In this document: positions 11,901-21,925 of the stretch, piece after piece
How the letters are laid out: every line of letters starts with the position of its first letter
How positions within the stretch are numbered: the first letter of the stretch is position 1
Origin: Haliclystus octoradiatus
Taxonomy: Eukaryota > Cnidaria > Staurozoa > Stauromedusae > Haliclystidae
NCBI GenBank assembly: GCA_916610825.1
Contig: OU744452.1
Location: 1,709,543-1,773,542, forward strand
Length of the DNA: 64,000 nucleotides
Direction: 5' to 3'
Notes under the pieces: model-generated
What the model was told of the DNA's origin: nothing
Seen by the model: only the letters and a program-made list of their open reading frames with translations
Databases searched by the model: none
Position numbers and translations under genes: made by a program

Positions 11901-12497
11901 TAAATATGAACCCCTTAGCCTTAAATGAAACCAATTTTATTGTTGTTGTTGTCTATTTCTCAAAAATATGTTGACCGTATTATACAGGGAAGAGTAAACT
12001 TTTACCTACATAAATCATTTAATTACAATAATATATTAAAAAGAACTAAATGATGTTGTAGGATTGAGAAAATATATTAGTTAGTTGTACACTTTACATA
12101 AACATTCCAAATTTTCCTTCTCCAATTCTGATTAGAATGACATAAATGATTTAGCTTCAACCACTCTCTATGGTAAGATGTTCCATCACGGAATTATACG
12201 ATTTATAAATTGGTATTTGGTGGCATTTAGCCTACCAGATGGGTTTGTCAGTTGTATAAACTCAATGAATGGCTGTTTCGTACGTCATAAACCATAATTA
12301 GAATTTTATTGTTTAGTTAAGTAAGTTTCATGTTTAAAGGGGCAAAATTGACCGGCTACCGCTGCAAGCACAAGTTGAATTTATGCTTAGCGTAATTCAA
12401 CCGTCTCGCTTTGAAACAATTGTTATACGCAGGCCTAACTTGTAATAAAATTCATGTCAACAATGAACATGGTGTTATAACAATAAGCGTGCACGTG
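11890..12497. repeat. 608 bp flank duplicated at both ends of the Penelope array (left copy)
   Basis: Identical, line by line, to 26410-27017 (constant offset 14,520), including the end of the ATT array. It ends exactly where Penelope copy A begins. Its last 160 bp (12338-12497) are the left part of a TTAA-flanked MITE that is intact only in the right copy. Confidence 0.92.
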
Positions 12498-12508
12498 TTT
12501 GTTTTGTC

Positions 12509-12607
12509 GATATAACTAGTTATATCAAACAATAAGGGATTGGTGGATCCCTTAAGTCTCACAGGGGGGAGAGCCCCTGTCAAAAGAGACAAGTGGTGGT
12601 ACCACTC
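12509..12607 (-). other. cluster of RNA hairpins at the 3' end of Penelope copy A
   Basis: Four consecutive inverted repeats: the perfect 18 bp palindrome GATATAACTAGTTATATC; TAAGGGAT/ATCCCTTA around a 6 nt loop; GTCTC-ACAGGGG/CCCCTGT-GAGAC; and AGTGGT/ACCACT. The same cluster is present at 16760-16858 and 22377-22475. The position suggests the retroelement RNA 3' end, possibly recognised by the RT. Confidence 0.6.
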
Positions 12608-12936
12608 CTATGGAAAGCCTCAGTCAATGCAAATGTGTATGTGTGTCGGCCGTAGATGGCAATTGAATGCAGTGTGTGTTTTTTGTAAATTGAAGTTTTA
12701 TATATCAGTAGATCAGTAAAAAATGAAAACAGCTGGAGCTTCGCTTCATCCATAAGAGGAGCATAGTGTGTTAGTGGCAAGTGCTCAGTGCTCATTAATC
12801 AGAGTAGTCATTAATCAGAGTAGTCATAAAATAAGAGAAATCGTAATTATGTTATTATTGTGGTAAAGTGTTTCGAGATAATTATATTTGTTTGTGTCTT
12901 TGTTTCTTATTTTGTTTTTATTATTTATCCATTGTG

Positions 12937-14832
12937 TTATATGGTTTTGTCGTTGGTGTGGATTAAGATGTCATGTAAGTTCTCGTTTCGGCGGAAGGTG
13001 ATAACCGGTTGGATTCTGTGTAGTTGCATGTGTGATTCAAAGCAAGGAATCAGGTTATCATTCAGTAGCGTAGTGAATAATTCAGTTACGCCGTCATGAA
13101 ATGTGGTGATGAATGGAATAATCTCTGTGTTCCTCCTAGTTTGAAGGGGACCATCCGGATCCGCAAGGTGTTTTTGAAAAAGATCTCGGATAATCTGGAA
13201 GGTCCGTTTTGGTGGATAAGATTTCGAGCAAAATATCAGATAGAGGATGTATAGACGTAACATAAGGATATCAGTATTTGTGATATTTCTGATGTATCTC
13301 GTTGTACATGATTTCACAATCGCCCATTTCGTTTGGGCGGGGTGATAGGATGTGAAGTGCAATAAATTATGAGTATCTGTTGGTTTTATGTATATATCAG
13401 TTTCGAGTCTGTTTTTGTTTTTATAGACATTGAGATCAAGGAAGGCGACATGTGTTTGAGATACGATTGAGGTAAATTTGATTCGTTTATGTATTGAGTT
13501 TGCCTTTGAAATGAATTCATTTAGACGGAGCTCAGAGTGCGGCCAAATAAGGAATACATCATCTAGGTAACGCAGAAATTTTATAGGCTTCCATTTAGAT
13601 TGTTGGAAGAGTATTGTCTCCAGTTCAGCCATGTATATGTCAGCGTAGCTAGGGGCAAATTTTGTCCCCATAGCAGTTCCAGATTGTTGTAGGTAGTACT
13701 GTTTGTTGAAAGTGAAATAATTTGTACTTAGGATTATTTTGATCATGTCAAGAAGGGCCGTAAGTGGTGGTCCCGTGTAGTTTTGTTCATGTTTTGTAAC
13801 GAATGCCCTGACGGCCTCTATTCCATGTGAGTGTTCGATGTTAGTATAAAGTGCGGATACATCAAGAGTAACCAAAATGGCAGAGTCTGGGAAACTGACA
13901 TTTCGGATTAGTTCTCTGAAATGATCCGTGTTCTTGACATGTGATTTAATAAGATGGCGAAGTGGTTGTAGTGCCATTTCAACAAAGGCTGATAAATTTT
14001 CAGTTAAAGAATTGCAACCAGAGACGATGGGGCGACCCGGGGCGCCAGGTTTGTGTATTTTTGGTAAGATGTAAAATATTGGTATTCTAGGTTGATCTGG
14101 TGGGTTTAATGACTCCTGTGTGGTTGTGTCAATAAGATTTTGTTTATGAAGTCGTTTTAGAAAATTTTTTATTGAGTTCTTAAAACGTTCAGTTGGGTCC
14201 GCAGAGCCGAGAGGGTGATAGGTTGTTGTATCGTGTAGATGTGCATGGATTTTTTCTATGTACTTTTCACGTTGCATTACAACCAATGCCCCTCCTTTGT
14301 CGGCAGGTTTGAAAATAAGTTTGTGTTCTGTTTTTAGCCTAAGAATTTCTTGTAAAATGTGGTGATTATTATCATTTTGTTTGTGTTTTTTATCATTTTG
14401 TTTGTGTTTTTGACGTTCTGAAAGCCAGGTTTCAGCGAGAGAATCAAGTTGTTTTAATGAATTTTCTAATTTATTGCAAGATGAGCGATAGGTGTAATTA
14501 ATTGCCTGTTTTTGTTTATGATAGACTAGTGGGACAATTGTAGGTCGAGGAGGACGGCTCCATGTAGCATATAAGTACCGTATGCGATTTTTAAAAAGTG
14601 TTATGTCATCCAAAACTGATTGGCGATAGTGAATTTGCTCTTGTGGGTATGGTATAAATTTTGTTCCTTTTGAGAGTAAGTTGAGTTGAGACTTCGAGAA
14701 AATTGTTTCAGTGAGATTGATAAGGTTAGGTTTTAGAATAGAGGCAGACATGAGATATTCAGACAGTTTGTAGGTTTGAGTTGGTGATGTTATGATAAAG
14801 AGTTCAAATAGGTTATTATAAATACAATTCAA
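12937..14832 (-). CDS. Penelope-like reverse transcriptase, copy A
   Basis: 631 residues, intact. Motifs: KPADKGG (175-181), LPKIHKPG (256-263) with GRPIVSG, LDVSALYTNI (323-332), GTAMGTKFAPSYA (385-397) and the catalytic RYLDD (421-425). This combination is characteristic of Penelope-like RTs. The ORF ends with FRRNENLHDIL. In canonical members a similar motif is followed by the CxC/GIY-YIG endonuclease, and here a TAA comes a few residues later. So this is an endonuclease-less form. An in-frame TAA lies just before the first ATG, so the RT is a separate ORF 98 bp downstream of ORF1. Copies B and C differ only at residues 74 and 83 (B) and 599 (both). Confidence 0.92.
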   Translation of the reverse strand: MNCIYNNLFELFIITSPTQTYKLSEYLMSASILKPNLINLTETIFSKSQLNLLSKGTKFIPYPQEQIHYRQSVLDDITLFKNRIRYLYATWSRPPRPTIVPLVYHKQKQAINYTYRSSCNKLENSLKQLDSLAETWLSERQKHKQNDKKHKQNDNNHHILQEILRLKTEHKLIFKPADKGGALVVMQREKYIEKIHAHLHDTTTYHPLGSADPTERFKNSIKNFLKRLHKQNLIDTTTQESLNPPDQPRIPIFYILPKIHKPGAPGRPIVSGCNSLTENLSAFVEMALQPLRHLIKSHVKNTDHFRELIRNVSFPDSAILVTLDVSALYTNIEHSHGIEAVRAFVTKHEQNYTGPPLTALLDMIKIILSTNYFTFNKQYYLQQSGTAMGTKFAPSYADIYMAELETILFQQSKWKPIKFLRYLDDVFLIWPHSELRLNEFISKANSIHKRIKFTSIVSQTHVAFLDLNVYKNKNRLETDIYIKPTDTHNLLHFTSYHPAQTKWAIVKSCTTRYIRNITNTDILMLRLYILYLIFCSKSYPPKRTFQIIRDLFQKHLADPDGPLQTRRNTEIIPFITTFHDGVTELFTTLLNDNLIPCFESHMQLHRIQPVITFRRNENLHDILIHTNDKTI

Positions 14833-14931
14833 TTCATTATGTTGAGGTGATGTTAAAATTTGATTATTAAATACAAGGTTTTGGTTATAGTTGAGGTAGT
14901 AAGAGAAACGAGTAAAATCAATTGTGAATAG

Positions 14932-16308
14932 TCAATCATCTCTATTTCTGTTGTTGTTGTTGTTGTTGTTATTGCGTGTTTGAGAATTCTCTGATCTGTG
15001 GTATGGGCTGTTATTGTTATTCCGACTTTGGTTGAAGCTACGACGGCTTGGACCATAATTACGGTTGTTGTTGCCATTGTTGTTGTTGTTGTTGCGTGGA
15101 CCTCTGTTGTCGTTGTTGTTGTTGCGATTGTTGTTGTTATTATTGTTGCGATTGTTGTTGTTATTATTGTTGCGATTATTGTTGTTATGATTATTGCCAT
15201 TATTGTTGCTGTGAATGTTGTGTACGCCTCTTCTGTTGTTGTTATTATTGTTGTTGTTGTTGTTGTTATTATTATTATTGTTGTTGTTGTTGTTATTTTC
15301 TGGTTGTCTCAGAAATGGAATGATTAACTGTGAGACAGGTCGAGGTTGTAATGCCCTGTTCACTTCACTGTGAAGTAGCTTTGTTGCTTGTGACAGCAAA
15401 GTGTGCAATGCTCGATTGTAGTTGATTATGAAAATCTGCATGCATAGATTAATCTTTTGTTCAGTTGTGTAATTCCTGGTTTGGTGCGTGAATAGTTCCA
15501 GTAAAGAGGCCACATGCTCCTCTATGCCATCACAAATTATTTCCGTGATCTGGCTTCCAGCATCGGTCAGGCAGGTATCAATTAATTCTTGGCAGCGTTG
15601 TTGAATATCACTGTCCAGGCCTTGTGGTGGTTTAAGAGCAGTTGTAGTTTGTTGTTTTTCTGTGTTGTTAGTGGATGCATTATATATTGGTGAGAAATTT
15701 AGTTGGAGTGTGTAGTCGATTATTTTTGTTAGTGTATGTTTGATTGCCTTGAAGTCCTCCTGGTCCATTCTTGGAACTCTCAGCTCTGTGGTTTTGAAGG
15801 AGAATACCTCTGGTAAATCTACCAAAGATATCACATTCAGAAAGACGATGATCAGTTGAAACATATTTTGTAGAACTGGTTGAGGATTATAGATGGTTTG
15901 AATTGCGTACGGTTTAGTTAGTTGTAGGCGCTGGCGGATGGTTTGTGATGGTCCCGCTACTGCTGCTGGTTGTTGTTGCTGTTGTGGTGGTGGTGGTGGT
16001 GGTGGCTGGATTTCTTGTTGTTGTTGTAATTGTTGTTGTTGTTGTAATTGTTGTTGTTGTGGCGGCTGTTGTTGTTGTAGTTGGCCTGAGGTGCTGGAAG
16101 ATGCGTTACCACCTTTACCATCTTGACCTTTGAAGATATTTTGTGTTTCAGGAATTACTCCATCCATCGGTCCAAAAAGATCAAACTGGCTGTTCTGTGT
16201 TGCCAAGGCAACAGCCTGGTCCGAAATTTCCTCGCCGAGGAGTGTATCCTCGTCCATGGCAGATGCAAGTGATGATGGTAACTCAGCGTGTTTTTGTTGT
16301 CCAGCCAT
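14932..16308 (-). CDS. Penelope-like ORF1, Q/P/N-rich, copy A
   Basis: 458 residues, function unknown. The N-terminus is acidic and ordered (1-60). A Q/P-rich tract including seven consecutive prolines (~75-115) follows. Residues ~120-335 look helical and globular and have no family I recognise. The last ~120 residues are almost only Asn with interspersed Arg and Gly, then an RRSF/SPYHR basic tail. This resembles prion-like RNA-binding low-complexity regions, so an RNA-packaging role is a reasonable inference for an ORF1, but nothing proves it. Here codons 9 and 10 are joined directly; copy B has an intron between them. The RT ORF follows 98 bp downstream. Confidence 0.85.
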   Translation of the reverse strand: MAGQQKHAELPSSLASAMDEDTLLGEEISDQAVALATQNSQFDLFGPMDGVIPETQNIFKGQDGKGGNASSSTSGQLQQQQPPQQQQLQQQQQLQQQQEIQPPPPPPPQQQQQPAAVAGPSQTIRQRLQLTKPYAIQTIYNPQPVLQNMFQLIIVFLNVISLVDLPEVFSFKTTELRVPRMDQEDFKAIKHTLTKIIDYTLQLNFSPIYNASTNNTEKQQTTTALKPPQGLDSDIQQRCQELIDTCLTDAGSQITEIICDGIEEHVASLLELFTHQTRNYTTEQKINLCMQIFIINYNRALHTLLSQATKLLHSEVNRALQPRPVSQLIIPFLRQPENNNNNNNNNNNNNNNNNNNNNRRGVHNIHSNNNGNNHNNNNRNNNNNNNRNNNNNNNRNNNNDNRGPRNNNNNNGNNNRNYGPSRRSFNQSRNNNNSPYHRSENSQTRNNNNNNNNRNRDD

Positions 16309-17187
16309 GTTTAGTACTTCTCAATAAAAGTAATGATTTGAGTGCTGTATTATAAGTATATCTCCGATGATGTGATAGTTGTAGAGGTGAACAAGTTAGT
16401 ACCAGTTACAATACTAGTTGCAAGATCTTAATGAAATCTTGATTACAAAAATTTGGATGTTGAAGTTAAGAGATGAAAGATAGGGCGTATTGATTTGTGA
16501 TAATTCGCAAATTGAACTGATTTCTGTTGTATGACCGACCGTCGAGAGAGTTGCAAGTAAAGTGAGAAACCTTGTCACCATGCGTGAATAGCCATGGGTG
16601 GTGGCACCTCGCAATTATACCTTGTATGGGCAGCACTCCATGGGCGGAAGCGAAAGTAGCAATTCCAGCACTGAGCTAATTAATTAATTGATTGATTCTG
16701 CATTACGCAAATGACTCAAGGGTATTCCCGTGGTTCAAAGTCAAGCTGTTTGTTTTGTCGATATAACTAGTTATATCAAACAATAAGGGATTGGTGGATC
16801 CCTTAAGTCTCACAGGGGGGAGAGCCCCTGTCAAAAGAGACAAGTGGTGGTACCACTCCTACGGAAAGCCTCAGTCAATGCAAATGTGTATGTGTGTCGG
16901 CCGTAGATGGCAATTGAATGCAGTGTGTGTTTTTTGTAAATTGAAGTTTTATATATAAGTAGATCAGTAAAAAATGAAAACAGCTGGAGCTTCGCTTCAT
17001 CCATAAGAGGAGCATAGTGTGTTAGTGGCAAGTGCTCAGTGCTCATTAATCAGAGTAGTCATTAATCAGAGTAGTCATAAAATAAGAGAAATCGTAATTA
17101 TGTTATTATTGTGGTAAAGTGTTTCGAGATAATTATATTTGTTTGTGTCTTTGTTTCTTATTTTGTTTTTATTATTTATCCATTGTG

Positions 17188-19083
17188 TTATATGGTTTTG
17201 TCGTTGGTGTGGATTAAGATGTCATGTAAGTTCTCGTTTCGGCGGAAGGTGATAACCGGTTGGATTCTGTGTAGTTGCATGTGTGATGCAAAGCAAGGAA
17301 TCAGGTTATCATTCAGTAGCGTAGTGAATAATTCAGTTACGCCGTCATGAAATGTGGTGATGAATGGAATAATCTCTGTGTTCCTCCTAGTTTGAAGGGG
17401 ACCATCCGGATCCGCAAGGTGTTTTTGAAAAAGATCTCGGATAATCTGGAAGGTCCGTTTTGGTGGATAAGATTTCGAGCAAAATATCAGATAGAGGATG
17501 TATAGACGTAACATAAGGATATCAGTATTTGTGATATTTCTGATGTATCTCGTTGTACATGATTTCACAATCGCCCATTTCGTTTGGGCGGGGTGATAGG
17601 ATGTGAAGTGCAATAAATTATGAGTATCTGTTGGTTTTATGTATATATCAGTTTCGAGTCTGTTTTTGTTTTTATAGACATTGAGATCAAGGAAGGCGAC
17701 ATGTGTTTGAGATACGATTGAGGTAAATTTGATTCGTTTATGTATTGAGTTTGCCTTTGAAATGAATTCATTTAGACGGAGCTCAGAGTGCGGCCAAATA
17801 AGGAATACATCATCTAGGTAACGCAGAAATTTTATAGGCTTCCATTTAGATTGTTGGAAGAGTATTGTCTCCAGTTCAGCCATGTATATGTCAGCGTAGC
17901 TAGGGGCAAATTTTGTCCCCATAGCAGTTCCAGATTGTTGTAGGTAGTACTGTTTGTTGAAAGTGAAATAATTTGTACTTAGGATTATTTTGATCATGTC
18001 AAGAAGGGCCGTAAGTGGTGGTCCCGTGTAGTTTTGTTCATGTTTTGTAACGAATGCCCTGACGGCCTCTATTCCATGTGAGTGTTCGATGTTAGTATAA
18101 AGTGCGGATACATCAAGAGTAACCAAAATGGCAGAGTCTGGGAAACTGACATTTCGGATTAGTTCTCTGAAATGATCCGTGTTCTTGACATGTGATTTAA
18201 TAAGATGGCGAAGTGGTTGCAGTGCCATTTCAACAAAGGCTGATAAATTTTCAGTTAAAGAATTGCAACCAGAGACGATGGGGCGACCCGGGGCGCCAGG
18301 TTTGTGTATTTTTGGTAAGATGTAAAATATTGGTATTCTAGGTTGATCTGGTGGGTTTAATGACTCCTGTGTGGTTGTGTCAATAAGATTTTGTTTATGA
18401 AGTCGTTTTAGAAAATTTTTTATTGAGTTCTTAAAACGTTCAGTTGGGTCCGCAGAGCCGAGAGGGTGATAGGTTGTTGTATCGTGTAGATGTGCATGGA
18501 TTTTTTCTATGTACTTTTCACGTTGCATTACAACCAATGCCCCTCCTTTGTCGGCAGGTTTGAAAATAAGTTTGTGTTCTGTTTTTAGCCTAAGAATTTC
18601 TTGTAAAATGTGGTGATTATTATCATTTTGTTTGTGTTTTTTATCATTTTGTTTGTGTTTTTGACGTTCTGAAAGCCAGGTTTCAGCGAGAGAATCAAGT
18701 TGTTTTAATGAATTTTCTAATTTATTGCAAGATGAGCGATAGGTGTAATTAATTGCCTGTTTTTGTTTATGATAGACTAGTGGGACAATTGTAGGTCGAG
18801 GAGGACGGCTCCATGTAGCATATAAGTACCGTATGCAATTTTTAAAAAGTGTTATGTCATCAAAAACTGATTGGCGATAGTGAATTTGCTCTTGTGGGTA
18901 TGGTATAAATTTTGTTCCTTTTGAGAGTAAGTTGAGTTGAGACTTCGAGAAAATTGTTTCAGTGAGATTGATAAGGTTAGGTTTTAGAATAGAGGCAGAC
19001 ATGAGATATTCAGACAGTTTGTAGGTTTGAGTTGGTGATGTTATGATAAAGAGTTCAAATAGGTTATTATAAATACAATTCAA
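17188..19083 (-). CDS. Penelope-like reverse transcriptase, copy B
   Basis: 631 residues, intact, with all motifs described for copy A, including RYLDD (421-425). It differs from copy A at three residues: L74F, R83C and E599A. No endonuclease domain follows. Confidence 0.92.
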   Translation of the reverse strand: MNCIYNNLFELFIITSPTQTYKLSEYLMSASILKPNLINLTETIFSKSQLNLLSKGTKFIPYPQEQIHYRQSVFDDITLFKNCIRYLYATWSRPPRPTIVPLVYHKQKQAINYTYRSSCNKLENSLKQLDSLAETWLSERQKHKQNDKKHKQNDNNHHILQEILRLKTEHKLIFKPADKGGALVVMQREKYIEKIHAHLHDTTTYHPLGSADPTERFKNSIKNFLKRLHKQNLIDTTTQESLNPPDQPRIPIFYILPKIHKPGAPGRPIVSGCNSLTENLSAFVEMALQPLRHLIKSHVKNTDHFRELIRNVSFPDSAILVTLDVSALYTNIEHSHGIEAVRAFVTKHEQNYTGPPLTALLDMIKIILSTNYFTFNKQYYLQQSGTAMGTKFAPSYADIYMAELETILFQQSKWKPIKFLRYLDDVFLIWPHSELRLNEFISKANSIHKRIKFTSIVSQTHVAFLDLNVYKNKNRLETDIYIKPTDTHNLLHFTSYHPAQTKWAIVKSCTTRYIRNITNTDILMLRLYILYLIFCSKSYPPKRTFQIIRDLFQKHLADPDGPLQTRRNTEIIPFITTFHDGVTELFTTLLNDNLIPCFASHMQLHRIQPVITFRRNENLHDILIHTNDKTI

Positions 19084-19182
19084 TTCATTATGTTGAGGTG
19101 ATGTTAAAATTTGATTATTAAATACAAGGTTTTGGTTATAGTTGAGGTAGTAAGAGAAACGAGTAAAATCAATTGTGAATAG

Positions 19183-20535
19183 TCAATCATCTCTATTTCT
19201 GTTGTTGTTGTTGTTGTTGTTATTGCGTGTTTGAGAATTCTCTGATCTGTGGTATGGGCTGTTATTGTTATTCCGACTTTGGTTGAAGCTACGACGGCTT
19301 GGACCATAATTACGGTTGTTGTTGCCATTGTTGTTGTTGTTGTTGCGTGGACCTCTGTTGTCGTTGTTGTTGTTGCGATTGTTGTTGTTATTATTGTTGC
19401 GATTGTTGTTGTTATTATTGTTGCGATTATTGTTGTTATGATTATTGCCATTATTGTTGCTGTGAATGTTGTGTACGCCTCTTCTGTTGTTGTTATTATT
19501 GTTGTTGTTGTTGTTGTTATTATTATTATTGTTGTTGTTGTTGTTATTTTCTGGTTGTCTCAGAAATGGAATGATTAACTGTGAGACAGGTCGAGGTTGT
19601 AATGCCCTGTTCACTTCACTGTGAAGTAGCGTTGTTGCTTGTGACAGCAAAGTGTGCAATGCTCGATTGTAGTTGATTATGAAAATCTGCATGCATAGAT
19701 TAATCTTTTGTTCAGTTGTGTAATTCCTGGTTTGGTGCGTGAATAGTTCCAGTAAAGAGGCCACATGCTCCTCTATGCCATCACAAATTATTTCCGTGAT
19801 CTGGCTTCCAGCATCGGTCAGGCAGGTGGTATCAATTAATTCTTGGCAGCGTTGTTGAATATCACTGTCCAGGCCTTGTGGTGGTTTAAGAGCAGTTTTA
19901 GTTTGTTGTTTTTCTGTGTTGTTAGTGGATGCATTATATATTGGTGAGAAATTTAGTTGGAGTGTGTAGTCGATTATTTTTGTTAGTGTATGTTTGATTG
20001 CCTTGAAGTCCTCCTGGTCCATTCTTGGAACTCTCAGCTCTGTGGTTTTGAAGGAGAATACCTCTGGTAAATCTACCAAAGATATCACATTCAGAAAGAC
20101 GATGATCAGTTGAAACATATTTTGTAGAACTGGTTGAGGATTATAGATGGTTTGAATTGCGTACGGTTTAGTTAGTTGTAGGCGCTGGCGGATGGTTTGT
20201 GATGGTCCCGCTACTGCTGCTGGTTGTTGTTGCTGTTGTGGTGGTGGTGGTGGTGGTGGCTGGATTTCTTGTTGTTGTTGTAATTGTTGTTGTTGTTGTA
20301 ATTGTTGTTGTTGTGGCGGCTGTTGTTGTTGTAGTTGGCCTGAGGTGCTGGAAGATGCGTTACCACCTTTACCATCCTGACCTTTGAAGATATTTTGTGT
20401 TTCAGGAATTACTCCATCCATCGGTCCAAAAAGATCAAACTGGCTGTTCTGTGTTGCCAAGGCAACAGCCTGGTCCGAAATTTCCTCGCCGAGGAGTGTA
20501 TCCTCGTCCATGGCAGATGCAAGTGATGATGGTAA
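19183..20535 (-). CDS. Penelope-like ORF1 exon 2, copy B
   Basis: Codes for all of ORF1 after codon 9. It begins TTACCATCATC directly after a TACAG acceptor. Relative to copy A it has one extra Thr (3 bp insertion near 19828) and two substitutions. The Q/P-rich and Asn-rich tracts are intact. Confidence 0.85.
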   Translation of the reverse strand, partial: LPSSLASAMDEDTLLGEEISDQAVALATQNSQFDLFGPMDGVIPETQNIFKGQDGKGGNASSSTSGQLQQQQPPQQQQLQQQQQLQQQQEIQPPPPPPPQQQQQPAAVAGPSQTIRQRLQLTKPYAIQTIYNPQPVLQNMFQLIIVFLNVISLVDLPEVFSFKTTELRVPRMDQEDFKAIKHTLTKIIDYTLQLNFSPIYNASTNNTEKQQTKTALKPPQGLDSDIQQRCQELIDTTCLTDAGSQITEIICDGIEEHVASLLELFTHQTRNYTTEQKINLCMQIFIINYNRALHTLLSQATTLLHSEVNRALQPRPVSQLIIPFLRQPENNNNNNNNNNNNNNNNNNNNNRRGVHNIHSNNNGNNHNNNNRNNNNNNNRNNNNNNNRNNNNDNRGPRNNNNNNGNNNRNYGPSRRSFNQSRNNNNSPYHRSENSQTRNNNNNNNNRNRDD

Positions 20536-21898
20536 CTGTACGATAGTGAAATCAGAGAAAACAAATGAAAGTGACTATCATTGGAAAAGTTGTAGATAGT
20601 AGGTTCTGATATGTTATGTAAAGCTACCCTGAGTGTTTTAAGGGTATATTAATGTGTGTATGAATTATGTTTAATGCAAGGTCAATTGGATGGTGACAGG
20701 ATTGTAGGTCAAGACAACATATTTTTGTTATGTTTAATAGTCCAGCATAATTAAATTCATATATCATATATCATGTGGCAGCGGTTGTATTAATTGTAAA
20801 GTATTTCAATGATATAGTGTACATCATGTATAGTGCTGAGATAAACAATATTGTATGGTATTTAATACCCAAAAAATATATATATGGCATTTGGTATTAT
20901 TATGCCAGTAACACAATGTTGTTGTTTTTTGTGCAAAAGTGACTGAAATTTACATTTATTGTACCTTGATGGACTGGTCGTTGTAAACAGGTGGTCCTTG
21001 TTAAAGGTAAAATTACATGGTTCTTAATTGAATGTAATTCGTAATAGGAATGCAGGCCAATTTTTAAGCAGTGATAGATGCATAGAAGATATTGTTGATT
21101 TAATCATCATTCTTCAATGAAATGGGGGGATGTGACCCCATTATAATAAATTTTAATATAATAAATAAAATAAGAATAGTAAGATATTCAATAAGAGAAG
21201 TAAATTACAGATGAGATACATAAAATGAGGAAAGAAAGGGGGGAATTAATGACAGTATTGAAGTGGCAGATAATTGAATATGGTCATAGTACTTTTATCT
21301 GGTAAATTGCTTATAGTATAGTATGATAGTGAGGCTGTGAATGAGAACATCTGTTGAGATGTGTGATAGCGAGGTTGTGAGTGAGGTCATCGGTGAGATG
21401 TGTCGTATTCCAGCCGACGCTTGCGTTTCGATCACTTTGCGATCTTTCTCAAGGCAATGGAGCGGACAAAAATTCAGTAAAAGTAGTAATGGAACGATAT
21501 CGATGTTGTGTTCAGTATATCGTTGATTGAGATTGTGATAGCCGTGATTTGTTTGATAAGGCCCAACAAATTAATATAGATATCAGTGAGTGGATATAAT
21601 AAATTGATATCAGAATTGGTTATACTAAATAAATCACACTATAATATTAGTTAGTCTGTGTTTTAGTGACCAGATTTTGGCCTGAGTGGAAGTGAACCAT
21701 ATAAATGAGAATGGAAAGCTAGGAAAGAATGAAGGACTTAACATCGTATAGATAGAAGTAATATATGTCTAACAGTGGTAGAAGAAAAATCATATATAAT
21801 AATAATATTAAAATTGGCGTAATACAAAAAAGTGTAATATATCATATAGGATAGCATGTTAGTGGTAGACTTGTAGTGACTACAAGAGTGGATCCTAC
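20536..21898 (-). other. spliceosomal intron in Penelope ORF1, copy B
   Basis: In sense direction the exon ends GCTGAG, the intron starts GTAGGATCC and ends with a pyrimidine-rich stretch and CGTACAG, then TTACC. It is 1,363 bp, phase 0, between codons 9 and 10. Copies A and C read GCTGAGTTACC with the segment precisely absent and no target duplication, so this is an intron and not an insertion. Nothing coding or repetitive is recognised inside it. Confidence 0.88.
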
Positions 21899-21925
21899 CT
21901 CAGCGTGTTTTTGTTGTCCAGCCAT
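21899..21925 (-). CDS. Penelope-like ORF1 exon 1, copy B
   Basis: Nine codons (MAGQQKHAE) from the ATG at 21925, followed by the GTAGGA donor. The same nine codons are fused directly to exon 2 in copy A. Confidence 0.8.

Larger units (their letters stand above)
12496..16746 (-). mobile_element. Penelope-like element, copy A
   Basis: A 4,251 bp unit on the minus strand. In sense order it has a 5' leader (16309-16746), ORF1, a 98 bp spacer, the RT ORF and a structured 3' region. Its 5' end joins the 3' end of copy B head-to-tail with no other DNA between them, as in the tandem arrays typical of Penelope-like elements. ORF1 is intron-free. The 3' end joins the 608 bp flank within GTGCACGTG. There is no GIY-YIG endonuclease. 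Confidence 0.9.

Noticed and set aside
14998..16133. Val/Cys-rich plus-strand ORFs (also at 19249-20387 and 24866-26001)
   Set aside because: They are antisense shadows of the Asn- and Gln-codon repeats in Penelope ORF1 on the minus strand.
20536..21898. Transposon insertion in Penelope copy B
   Set aside because: No target duplication or inverted ends. The boundaries are GT/AG with a pyrimidine tract, and removal restores the exact sequence of copies A and C.
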